The position numbers and the translations under genes were made by a program. This document shows, piece by piece, positions 1-6,337 of a stretch of DNA of 7,951 bases. Where the stretch lies: positions 1 to 7,951 of the forward strand of contig JAICVC010000097.1 in the NCBI GenBank assembly GCA_025935515.1, written 5' to 3'. The notes under the pieces were generated by a model, which searched no databases, was not told where the DNA came from, and saw only the letters and a list, made by a program, of their open reading frames with translations. How positions within the stretch are numbered: the first letter of the stretch is position 1; each line of letters begins with the position of its first letter. This DNA is from Sphingomonas sp. Lineage in GTDB: Bacteria; Pseudomonadota; Alphaproteobacteria; Sphingomonadales; Sphingomonadaceae.

Positions 1-2099
1 AAGCACCGCCGAACAATATTGTCGTGTTGCCGGTATTGTTTGAAGGAGAAGCCAAGGCGGTTATTGAACTCTCCACTTTCAATACCTTTAGCGACACTCA
101 CCTGACCTTCCTCGATCAACTCACTGAAAGCATCGGTATCGTGCTGAACACGATCGCTGCCACCATGCGCACCGAGGGCTTGCTCAAGCAGTCGCAGCTC
201 CTCACCACCGAGCTGCAGGCGCGGCAGACCGAGCTGACGACCAAGCAGGAAGAGCTGCACGCGACCAACGAGGAGCTTCAGGAAAAGGCCCAGCTGCTCG
301 AGAATGAGAAGAAGCAGGTCGAAGCCAAGAACCTCGAAATCGAAATGGCGCGCCGCGCGCTCGAGGAGAAAGCGGAGCAGCTCGCCCTGACGTCGAAATA
401 CAAGTCCGAGTTCCTCGCCAACATGTCGCACGAGCTGCGGACGCCCCTCAACTCGCTGTTGATCCTGTCGAAGCTGCTCAGCGACAATGCGCACGGCAAC
501 CTCAACGACAAGCAGGTCGAGTTCGCTCGGACGATCAATTCGGCGGGGTCCGACCTGTTGAACCTGATCAACGACATCCTCGACCTGTCGAAGATCGAAT
601 CCGGCACGGTGTCGATCGAGGTCGGCGAGATGCCGATGGCGAATCTGAAGCAGCACATGGAGCGGACCTTCCGCCAGCTCGCCGCCGACAAGGGCCTCGA
701 CTTCAACGTCAAGTTCGACGCCAAACTGCCGCAGACCATCGGAACCGACGAGAAACGGCTGCAGCAGATCGTGCTCAACCTTCTGTCCAACGCGTTCAAG
801 TTCACCTCGAAAGGCAGCGTCACGCTGGCGGTTCGCTGCGCAGACAAGGGCTGGAGCGCGAGCCATCCGGTGCTGCGCAACGTCACGCGCGCGGTCGAGA
901 TCGCGGTGACCGACACCGGGATCGGCATTCCGGAAGACAAGCAAAGGCTCATTTTCGAGCCGTTTCACCAGGCCGACGGGACCACCAGCCGCAAATATGG
1001 CGGCACCGGGCTCGGCCTTTCGATCAGCCGCGAGATCGCGCGCCTGCTGGGCGGCGAGCTGAGGGTTCGCTCGAAGCCTGGCGAAGGCTCGACCTTCACC
1101 TTGTTCGTTCCGCTCGAGGCCGAGACCTCCGCAGGACCCGAAGGCTCTCCGATCCGCCTCGAAAACAGCGGTGCCATCGTGCCGACGGCGCTGCCGACGG
1201 GGTTCGAGGTCAACGACGACCGCGACGACCTCGGCAAGGCTCCGTTCGTGCTGATCGTCGAGGACGACCCGACGTTCGCGGCAATCCTGCTTGATGCCGC
1301 CCACGAGGCTGATCTCAAGGGCGTCGTCTCGACGGCTGGAGCAGGAACCCTGGCGATGGCCCGCAAGCTCCAGCCGAGCGCGATCAGCCTCGATCTCGGA
1401 CTCGCCGACATCGACGGCTTCGTCCTCCTCGACTTGTTGAAGCACGATCCGGACACCCGCCACGTGCCGATTCACGTCATTTCCGGAGTCGACCGGAGCA
1501 GGGCGGTGATGGGAATGGGTGCTTTTGGGATCACCGAGAAGCCGGCCGAGCGCGAAGAACTGGTTCGCGTGTTCTCCGCCTTGCGCGAAGAAGCAGGCAA
1601 GCAGAAGCCGCGGCGCCGCAAGCTCAAGACAGCGGACGCCTCGGTGCCGATCACTCGCCCAGTGGCGGAGCTGGCCGGGGCCAAGGTGCTGATCGTCGAT
1701 GACGATATCCGAAACATCTTCTCGCTCACGAGCGTTCTTGAGAGCCATGACGTGGAAGTGCTCCACGCGGAGCGGGGAAAGGACGGAATCCTGATCCTGG
1801 AGCAGACGCCCGGCGTCGATGTCGCACTGATCGACATCATGATGCCCGAGATGGACGGCTATGAGACGATGCAGCAGATTCGCCAGAACCGTGGGCTTGC
1901 CGATCTGCCGCTGATCGCTGTGACTGCGAAGGCGATGAAGGGCGACCGGCAGAAATGCCTCGACGCGGGCGCTTCGGATTACATCGCCAAGCCGGTCGAC
2001 ATCGAGTTGCTGCTGGCGCTGCTGCGCGTCTGGGTGGCGCGGTCGCGCGAGCAGTCCGCGGATGCTGCTGTCCCCATCCCGATGGAGGCGGCGGAGTAG
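1..2099 (+). CDS. Hybrid sensor histidine kinase with two receiver domains (5' end outside window)
   Basis: Cytoplasmic part of a phosphorelay sensor kinase. The frame is open to the window edge (first full codon at 3) and reads as the end of a GAF-like domain, so the true start lies upstream; the GTG at 24 is only an internal codon. Counting from 24: a long coiled coil rich in Glu/Gln/Lys (about 45-125), HisKA with the HELRTPLN box (phosphorylated His136), and HATPase with N box (Asn256), G1 DTGIGIP (297-303) and G2 GGTGLGLS (326-333). Receiver 1 has acidic residues 413-415, Asp457 and Lys506. Receiver 2 has Asp559-561, Asp604 and Lys656. All catalytic residues are present, so kinase and both receivers look active. 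Family knowledge: such proteins usually begin with transmembrane/HAMP segments, not visible here. The next kinase gene starts 2 nt after the TAG stop, implying an operon. The signal sensed is unknown. Confidence 0.93.
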   Translation, partial: APPNNIVVLPVLFEGEAKAVIELSTFNTFSDTHLTFLDQLTESIGIVLNTIAATMRTEGLLKQSQLLTTELQARQTELTTKQEELHATNEELQEKAQLLENEKKQVEAKNLEIEMARRALEEKAEQLALTSKYKSEFLANMSHELRTPLNSLLILSKLLSDNAHGNLNDKQVEFARTINSAGSDLLNLINDILDLSKIESGTVSIEVGEMPMANLKQHMERTFRQLAADKGLDFNVKFDAKLPQTIGTDEKRLQQIVLNLLSNAFKFTSKGSVTLAVRCADKGWSASHPVLRNVTRAVEIAVTDTGIGIPEDKQRLIFEPFHQADGTTSRKYGGTGLGLSISREIARLLGGELRVRSKPGEGSTFTLFVPLEAETSAGPEGSPIRLENSGAIVPTALPTGFEVNDDRDDLGKAPFVLIVEDDPTFAAILLDAAHEADLKGVVSTAGAGTLAMARKLQPSAISLDLGLADIDGFVLLDLLKHDPDTRHVPIHVISGVDRSRAVMGMGAFGITEKPAEREELVRVFSALREEAGKQKPRRRKLKTADASVPITRPVAELAGAKVLIVDDDIRNIFSLTSVLESHDVEVLHAERGKDGILILEQTPGVDVALIDIMMPEMDGYETMQQIRQNRGLADLPLIAVTAKAMKGDRQKCLDAGASDYIAKPVDIELLLALLRVWVARSREQSADAAVPIPMEAAE

Positions 2100-2101
2100 C
2101 G

Positions 2102-4171
2102 ATGAACCGCCCGGTGGGAGAGATCCCGGCGCAGGCACTTGCCGAGCCGGACGTCGACCTGCCCGAGGAGGCGCGGCCGCGGGTGCTGCTCGTCGACGAT
2201 GACGAGCGCAACCTGCTCGCGGTTCAGAGCATCCTGGAAGATCTCGGCGAAATCGTGTCCGCGCGGTCGGGGGAAGAGGCGCTTCGGCACCTGCTGAAAG
2301 GCGAGTTCGCGGTCATCCTGCTCGATGTCTACATGCCTGGGATGGACGGCTATGAGACCGCCCAGATCATCCGCAACCGCGACCAGACCAAGGGCATCCC
2401 GATCGTCTTTCTGTCGGCGGTCAACAAGGAGGCCGAGCACCTGCTGCGCGGCTATGCGATGGGTGCGGTCGATTATGTCTTCAAGCCGGTCGACCCGATC
2501 GTGCTGCGATCGAAGGTCGCGGTGTTCGTCGACCTGTTCGCCAAGACCAAGGAAGTCGAGCGCAACGCGCGGCAGGAGCAGGCGCTGCTCGACGCTAACT
2601 TGCGCGCGAACGCCGAGCGGCTGCGCGCGGAACAGGAATTGCGGCGGGCCGAGCAGCGGCAACAGGCGATCATCCAGTCGCTGCCGATGGTGCTCTATCT
2701 CGAGCCGCACGACCGGTCGCCGCGCTGGCCCAATTATGTCAGCGGCGATCTCAAGGCCGTCACCGGCTTCAGTCACCAGGATATTGCCGAGAAGCCCGAC
2801 ATCTGGGCCGATCGCCTGCATCCGGACGATCGCATTGGCGTCCTCGCGGCGATCGAGGCGCGGCGTAAATCGGGCCGCCTGTCGGTCGAGTATCGCTGGC
2901 AGTGCGCCGACGGCACCTACAAGCATTTCCTCGACCAGGCAGTATTGCTGAAGGATGCGGACGGAAGGCCTGTCGAGTTCGCCGGGACCCTGACCGATAT
3001 CAGCGAGCAGCGTTCGCTCGAAAGCCAGTTGATCCAGGCGCAGAAAATGGATGCGATCGGCAAGCTGACGGGCGGCATCGCGCATGATTTCAACAATTTG
3101 CTTGCGGCCGTGATCGGCGGCCTCAGCCTCCTCGACAAGCGCGCGTCGCTGAAGGAGGAGGACCACCGGATCCTCGGCATGACCAAGCGCGCCGCCGAAC
3201 AGGGCAGCGAGCTGGTCAGGCGCTTGCTGGCCTTCGCCCGCCGCCAGAAGCTGGAGCCCAACCCGATCGATCTCGGCGCGCTGCAGGAGGCGGTGTGGGA
3301 CCTGCTGACCCATACGCTCGGCGGGCTGGTCGACATCGAATGGCATGCGGCGAGGCGGACTTGGAAGGCCTTCGCCGACCAGGCCCAGCTCGAGCTTGCG
3401 CTCGTCAACCTCATCATCAACGCGCGCGACGCGATGCCGGCCGGCGGGACCGTTACCGTGGCGGTCGAGAACCGCCCCGTCGCCGCCGACAATTGGGCCG
3501 ACCTTCCGCCAGGCGATTATGTGCTCCTGACCGTGGCGGACACCGGAACCGGAATCTCGGTCGCTGACCTCGAGAAGGTCATGGAGCCCTTCTATACGAC
3601 CAAGGAAATGGGCAAGGGCAGCGGCCTTGGCCTCAGCATGGTCTATGGTTTTGCCAAGCAATCCAACGGCGCCTTCCGGCTGCGAAGCCAGCTGGGATCC
3701 GGAACCACCGCCGAGCTATGGCTCCCGCGCGCCCCGACGGGCGCCACCGCCGCCGAAAAGCCGCGCAAGGAGGAGCCGAGCCGCAAGCCGGGACGCAAGC
3801 TCCGAGTCCTGCTGGTCGATGACCATGCGGAGGTCCGCAACACCACCGCCGCGTTGCTCGCGGACCTTGGCCATGCAGTGATCGAAGCCGCGAACGGGCC
3901 CGAGGCGATCAAGACGTTGCAGGATGGCGACTGTGGCTACGACCTGATGATCAGCGATTACGCAATGCCGCAGCAGTCCGGCACCGAGTTCCTGCGCGAG
4001 GCGCGGCAATTCTGCCCGGGCGTGCCGGCATTGATCATTACCGGCTATGCCGAAGCGGACGCGATCAGCGACCGGCCGGAGGGTGTCGAAATCCTCCTGA
4101 AACCTTTCACCCCGAACAAGCTCGAAGCCGCCTTGTCACGGGTTTGCGACGCGGCCGCTGTTGCCCGCTGA
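2102..4171 (+). CDS. Hybrid histidine kinase: receiver-PAS-HisKA-HATPase-receiver
   Basis: A complete 689-aa soluble sensor kinase with no membrane segments. The ATG at 2102 is preceded by GGAG (2093-2096) with a 5-nt spacer, inside the end of the upstream kinase gene. Domains: receiver 1 (about 26-145; acidic Asp32-34, Asp75, Lys128), helical linker (150-190), PAS with PAC end (about 190-305), HisKA with GGIAHDFNNLL (His328), HATPase (N box Asn440, DTGTGIS 480-486, GSGLGLS 506-512), a basic Pro/Lys/Arg linker, then receiver 2 (Asp573-574, Asp619, Lys667). The H box is the HDFNN type common in PAS hybrid kinases and differs from the HELRTP type upstream. Inference: the N-terminal receiver may accept phosphate relayed from the upstream kinase and control this kinase, while the C-terminal receiver passes it on or acts as a sink. 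No output domain or HPt is present. An upstream extension of the frame to 1955 only overlaps the previous gene. Confidence 0.93.
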   Translation: MNRPVGEIPAQALAEPDVDLPEEARPRVLLVDDDERNLLAVQSILEDLGEIVSARSGEEALRHLLKGEFAVILLDVYMPGMDGYETAQIIRNRDQTKGIPIVFLSAVNKEAEHLLRGYAMGAVDYVFKPVDPIVLRSKVAVFVDLFAKTKEVERNARQEQALLDANLRANAERLRAEQELRRAEQRQQAIIQSLPMVLYLEPHDRSPRWPNYVSGDLKAVTGFSHQDIAEKPDIWADRLHPDDRIGVLAAIEARRKSGRLSVEYRWQCADGTYKHFLDQAVLLKDADGRPVEFAGTLTDISEQRSLESQLIQAQKMDAIGKLTGGIAHDFNNLLAAVIGGLSLLDKRASLKEEDHRILGMTKRAAEQGSELVRRLLAFARRQKLEPNPIDLGALQEAVWDLLTHTLGGLVDIEWHAARRTWKAFADQAQLELALVNLIINARDAMPAGGTVTVAVENRPVAADNWADLPPGDYVLLTVADTGTGISVADLEKVMEPFYTTKEMGKGSGLGLSMVYGFAKQSNGAFRLRSQLGSGTTAELWLPRAPTGATAAEKPRKEEPSRKPGRKLRVLLVDDHAEVRNTTAALLADLGHAVIEAANGPEAIKTLQDGDCGYDLMISDYAMPQQSGTEFLREARQFCPGVPALIITGYAEADAISDRPEGVEILLKPFTPNKLEAALSRVCDAAAVAR

Positions 4172-4221
4172 CCACAGTTCCGTTCGGAAGGACTTTTGCG
4201 TGACCGGTCCGCGACGAGCCG

Positions 4222-4248
4222 CGAAACTTGCTCGCTTCCAACGGGTTT
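4222..4248 (+). promoter_or_regulatory. Candidate EcfG-like (general stress sigma) promoter for the 58-aa gene
   Basis: CGAAAC (4222-4227), a 16-nt spacer, then GGTTT (4244-4248). The known alphaproteobacterial EcfG consensus is GGAAC-N16/17-CGTT, so both boxes match with one mismatch each. Transcription would start near 4255, about 34 nt before the GTG at 4289. The identical boxes and spacing recur on the - strand at 4943-4917. This is a pattern match only. Confidence 0.35.
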
Positions 4249-4288
4249 GAAGGATCATTCCGAAATACTGAAATCTCCGGGGGGGACC

Positions 4289-4465
4289 GTGCCCGCTGAA
4301 GACCTTCCGCGCGATCCGGACGTAGGCAAGCTGAATTCAAGCTTGAATGAGGGGCTCGAGAATTGCCGCTCGGTCGTCGCCAATTATCGCAACCTGCTGA
4401 AGGGCGACAAGGCGCAGGATGACGAAAGCGACGACACCCCGAAGAAAACCGACGCCGATCCTTAA
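4289..4465 (+). CDS. Small acidic hypothetical protein, 58 aa
   Basis: I do not recognise a named family. From the GTG at 4289 the product has 58 residues: a short Pro/Asp-rich start, a helical middle (about residues 12-40, with Leu/Val spacing suggesting an amphipathic helix and one Cys), and a highly charged Asp/Lys tail. There is no signal peptide or membrane segment. Start choice: a G-run (4279-4285) lies 3 nt before the GTG, a close but possible ribosome site. The frame can be extended to a TTG at 4196, with GGAAGG at 4186-4191 ahead of it. However, the extra residues look unlike protein, and that start would place the candidate promoter at 4222-4248 inside the coding region. It sits 117 bp after the second kinase gene, on the same strand, and could be expressed separately. 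Function is unknown; a small stress-induced regulator is only a guess. Confidence 0.6.
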   Translation: MPAEDLPRDPDVGKLNSSLNEGLENCRSVVANYRNLLKGDKAQDDESDDTPKKTDADP

Positions 4466-4501
4466 GCGGCTGTTCCGGGCGTTTGTCGCGGTCAGCAGGT
4501 C

Positions 4502-4615
4502 TCAATGGAAGTTGATCCAGTAGGAATAAGCGAAGACGGCGAGGATGACGGCACAAAGGGTGAGGGTGGCGATATGCCGCTTGCCCAGGCCGATCCGGGT
4601 CGTGAGCCTATTCAT
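4502..4615 (-). CDS. 37-aa single-span membrane peptide, translationally coupled to upstream gene
   Basis: A very short gene on the - strand, from ATG (4615-4613) to TGA (4504-4502). The product has a basic N-terminus (MNRLTTRIGLGKRH), one hydrophobic helix (about residues 15-34: IATLTLCAVILAVFAYSYW) and a short polar end. Positive residues before the helix predict an N-in orientation. Its start is well supported: GGGAG (plus-strand 4621-4625) sits 5 nt upstream, inside the end of the 80-aa gene. The ATG overlaps that gene's stop by 8 nt, the usual layout for translational coupling. I recognise no family. Single-span peptides of this size often bind larger membrane proteins, but no partner can be named here. 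It may be absent from automatic annotation because of its length. Confidence 0.62.
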   Translation of the reverse strand: MNRLTTRIGLGKRHIATLTLCAVILAVFAYSYWINFH

Positions 4616-4850
4616 GGGCACTCCCGTAATTTCGCTTGATCAGCTGCGCGTAAGCCTGGGCAAGCTCCTGGTGAATCCGCCGCGCCACGATTGAATTGGA
4701 ATTTTTGGCAGCGGCCCGCTCGGCGCTTTCGCGAGCGCGGCAGTAGTCGACCCACTCGTCGACTGGTGTCGGAAGGTCGGCTTCATCTATTTGGGCCGCC
4801 CGGGAATCCGTGAACGGGACAATGGAGCCGCCTTCGTGGCAAATGTTCAC
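4608..4850 (-). CDS. Small conserved-looking hypothetical protein, 80 aa
   Basis: The frame opens at a GTG (4850-4848) and ends at TAG (4610-4608). No ATG occurs in frame between the upstream in-frame stop and the conserved-looking part, so the GTG is the best start, although no good Shine-Dalgarno precedes it. The product is soluble: a variable N-terminal 25 residues, then LPTPVDEWVDYCRARESAERAAA and an Ala/Gln-rich helical end (RRIHQELAQAYAQLIKRN). It looks all-helical, with one Cys in the first part and one in the middle. I do not recognise a characterised family. The last codons carry the ribosome site and ATG of the 37-aa membrane peptide, so the two form a small operon. A promoter-like motif lies about 60-90 bp upstream (4943-4917). 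Function is unknown; co-expression with the membrane peptide is the main clue. Confidence 0.7.
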   Translation of the reverse strand: MNICHEGGSIVPFTDSRAAQIDEADLPTPVDEWVDYCRARESAERAAAKNSNSIVARRIHQELAQAYAQLIKRNYGSAHE

Positions 4851-4916
4851 AGGGCCGCATCCGCGCCGATCTGATTACGCACGCTTATCCTCCAACCTCT
4901 TGTCTTGATTGGATTT

Positions 4917-4943
4917 AAACCAGACGGCGTTGGATCGGTTTCG
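4917..4943 (-). promoter_or_regulatory. Candidate EcfG-like promoter for the 80-aa/37-aa pair
   Basis: On the - strand CGAAAC (4943-4938), 16 nt, GGTTT (4921-4917), with the same boxes and spacing as at 4222-4248. Transcription would start near 4910, leaving a leader of about 60 nt before the GTG at 4850. Because AAACC and GGTTT form an inverted repeat, the + strand also reads TAAAC-N16-GGTTT (4916-4941) towards the DUF6894-like gene. The site could therefore serve both divergent genes. This rests on the sequence pattern only. Confidence 0.33.
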
Positions 4944-5041
4944 GTGATTGACCTGGGTTATGACGATTTATGGACTGCTGCCGTGATGGCGCGCGCAGCA
5001 ATGCGCAGCAACTTCGTGCGCGCTCGAACATTATTGGCTGC

Positions 5042-5281
5042 GTGTCGCGTTATTATTTCCACGTGGTAGACGATCTGGACACCACCGATGAGGAGGGAAC
5101 CGAGCTCCCCGACGCCGAAGCGGCGCGGCTTTGGGCAGTCAACGCCTCGCGAATTTTGATGTGCGAAACGCTCAGGGAGGACGGCAAAATCACGCTCCAT
5201 CATCGCATCGAAATCGAGGACGATCAGGGTGCCGTCGTCCGTTCGGTCGAGTTCGGCGAAGCTGTCGAGATCATCGACTAA
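5042..5281 (+). CDS. DUF6894-like small protein, 79 aa
   Basis: The product resembles the small DUF6894-type proteins common in alphaproteobacteria. It starts SRYYFHVVDD, followed by an acidic stretch (DTTDEEGTELPD), an Ala-rich helix with LWAVNASRILMCETLRE, and two late beta strands (HHRIEIEDDQGAVV, VRSVEFGEAVEI). Members are usually about 70-90 aa with R-Y-[YF]-F-H at the very N-terminus. For that reason I place the start at the GTG at 5042 and not at the ATG at 4970, which would add 24 Cys/Arg-rich residues of unlikely composition. Neither start has a clear ribosome site. It is soluble, with no signal peptide. The molecular function of the family is not established. It is divergent from the 80-aa gene (191-bp shared upstream region) and convergent with the Crp/Fnr gene, 11 bp away. 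Family assignment is from memory of the N-terminal pattern. Confidence 0.78.
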   Translation: MSRYYFHVVDDLDTTDEEGTELPDAEAARLWAVNASRILMCETLREDGKITLHHRIEIEDDQGAVVRSVEFGEAVEIID

Positions 5282-5292
5282 CGGAGTTGGTC

Positions 5293-6060
5293 TTAGTGAA
5301 GGGCCGGCTCGTCGCGATGCAGGTGTAAATAGTTGCTGTCGAAATCCCCAGCGTCGGCGAGCTTGCGCCAATCGCCGATACGGATCACCCGCGGATGGGC
5401 ACGGTCGATCAGCCCATCCCGTTCGAGCGCCTTCAACGTGCGGTTCACATGCACCGTAGTTAGACCAGTGGCGTCCGCCATCTGCTCCTGCGTCATCGGC
5501 AGATCATACCCGGTCTGAGTCCCAATTCCCGCCACTTTGAGCCGCAGTGAGAATTCGCAAAGCAAGTGTGCAACGCGGGTGCGAGCGTCTCGCCGGCCGA
5601 CATTGCAAACCCATTCCCGGAAGATCGACGCGTCGACAAGTGTGTCCATCCACATGGCCCTTCCGACGGACGGGCGCTCGAAGGCGATGCGCTTGATCTC
5701 TTCACGCGGGATCATGGCGATTCGGCCTAAAGTGAGCATTTCCACGCTGTGGTCGGAGACCGTCAGGAGGGAGTTCTGCAGATCGACCACCTCGCCCTTG
5801 ATGTGAATGGCGACGATTTGGCGATGGCCCGTCGCAACGATCTTCGAGCGAACCGCATAGCCGTCGAGGAGGACGCAAGAGCTCATCGCCAGCTCCCGTT
5901 CGCGAACGACAAAATGTTGGCGCTCAACCCTCCGCAACGTGAATGGCAACGCAAGAAGGGCGGCGCGGTCCCCGCTGTCCAGGGGTCCATGATATTCAAG
6001 CTTTCGGACCATTGGCTCAAGGGTCGCGCCAACGGTGGACAATCCAACCTGCTGAGCCAC
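5293..6060 (-). CDS. Crp/Fnr-family transcriptional regulator
   Basis: A 255-aa DNA-binding regulator. It has a cyclic-nucleotide-type beta-barrel sensor domain (about residues 25-125), a long dimer helix (about 130-155) and a C-terminal winged helix with the HTH MTQEQMADATGLTTVHVNRTL (189-209). The wing follows (DGLIDRAHPRVIRI). The barrel keeps a GE pair (89-90) but lacks the Arg-Ser/Thr pair that holds cAMP phosphate in CRP. Its three cysteines (62, 152, 168) do not form an FNR-type iron-sulfur cluster motif. The effector is therefore unknown. Start: the GTG at 6060 has GGGAG (plus-strand 6067-6071) 6 nt upstream. Alternatives are the ATG at 6012 (239 aa, beginning MVRKLEYHGPL), which lacks a good ribosome site, and a TTG at 6075. 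It reads convergently to the DUF6894-like gene. Targets cannot be deduced here. Confidence 0.9.
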   Translation of the reverse strand: MAQQVGLSTVGATLEPMVRKLEYHGPLDSGDRAALLALPFTLRRVERQHFVVRERELAMSSCVLLDGYAVRSKIVATGHRQIVAIHIKGEVVDLQNSLLTVSDHSVEMLTLGRIAMIPREEIKRIAFERPSVGRAMWMDTLVDASIFREWVCNVGRRDARTRVAHLLCEFSLRLKVAGIGTQTGYDLPMTQEQMADATGLTTVHVNRTLKALERDGLIDRAHPRVIRIGDWRKLADAGDFDSNYLHLHRDEPALH

Positions 6061-6148
6061 GAGAATCTCCCACAAAAAGGGCGGGAGCGCGAACTATCTC
6101 TCAGTCACCAGAAGCCCGAAACGCGGTGGCGATAGGCCTTTAACCTAT

Positions 6149-6190
6149 GTTGGCGTTGAAAGTTCAATCCAGATCAGGTCAATCGCCAAC
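6149..6190. repeat. Imperfect inverted repeat between tRNA-Arg and the Crp/Fnr gene
   Basis: GTTGGCG-TTGA (6149-6159) pairs with TCAA-T-CGCCAAC (6179-6190): 7 bp plus 4 bp with one bulged T, and a 19-nt loop. A second, smaller symmetry, TTGAA-AG-TTCAA, lies at 6156-6167. The larger structure starts 11 nt beyond the 3' end of the tRNA on the - strand and may end or process its transcript. There is no T-run, so it is not a standard terminator. It could also be an operator for the Crp/Fnr gene, about 90 bp downstream. Confidence 0.4.
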
Positions 6191-6200
6191 TCCGGAAATG

Positions 6201-6277
6201 TGGCGCGCCCGGCAGGACTCGAACCTGCGACCCCAAGCTTAGAAGGCTCGTGCTCTATCCGGCTGAGCTACGGGCGC
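6201..6277 (-). tRNA. tRNA-Arg (anticodon TCT)
   Basis: The - strand folds into a full cloverleaf of 77 nt. It has an acceptor stem GCGCCCG/CGGGCGC, a D arm GCTC/GAGC with a 9-nt loop, and an anticodon stem CGAGC/GCTTG with loop CTTCTAA giving anticodon TCT, which reads AGA (and possibly AGG). A 5-nt variable region and a T arm GCAGG-TTCGAGT-CCTGC follow. The discriminator is G and the CCA end is encoded (plus-strand TGG 6201-6203). AGA/AGG are rare codons in GC-rich genomes, so this is a minor isoacceptor. It is divergent from the transporter gene. Confidence 0.97.
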
Positions 6278-6304
6278 GCATTTCGCGAAGAAGTAACCGC
6301 AATT

Positions 6305-6332
6305 GACGCCCAGCGGAACCGCGCTAGGCGTC
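6305..6332. repeat. Hairpin between tRNA-Arg and the transporter gene
   Basis: GACGCC-C-AGCG (6305-6315) faces CGCT-A-GGCGTC (6322-6332) around a 6-nt loop. Read on the - strand the single mismatch becomes a T-G wobble, giving 11 continuous pairs; read on the + strand it is a C-A mismatch. The 3' arm contains AGGCG (6326-6330), the best ribosome-site candidate for the ATG at 6338, so folding would hide it. No T-run follows on either strand. A role in transporter expression or as part of the tRNA promoter region is inferred. Confidence 0.5.
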
Positions 6333-6337
6333 CGGTC

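Noticed and set aside
1955..2101. Upstream extension of the second kinase
   Set aside because: It overlaps receiver 2 of the first kinase and encodes Arg/Gly/Pro-rich sequence; the ATG at 2102 has a good ribosome site.
1979..3661. 560-codon open frame on the - strand opposite both kinases
   Set aside because: It lies antisense to strongly supported kinase domains, is rich in Arg/Leu/Asp repeats typical of GC-rich shadow frames, and crosses the boundary between two genes.
4178..4198. TTCCG-TT-CGGAA followed by TTTT as a terminator for the kinase operon
   Set aside because: The stem is only about 5 bp with a 2-nt loop, and the four Ts come several bases later; too weak to call.
5229..5459. 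Open frame on + strand across the DUF6894-like gene end and the regulator end
   Set aside because: It overlaps two supported genes in other frames and has shadow-type composition.
6201..6277. tRNA-Arg as an integration site for a genomic island
   Set aside because: No integrase, no duplicated tRNA 3' end and only housekeeping or ordinary genes on both sides.
6200..6337. N-terminal extension of the transporter frame reading ARPAGLEPATPSLEGSCSIRLSYGR
   Set aside because: This is the well-known false peptide made by translating the antisense of a tRNA gene; the cloverleaf on the - strand accounts for it completely.
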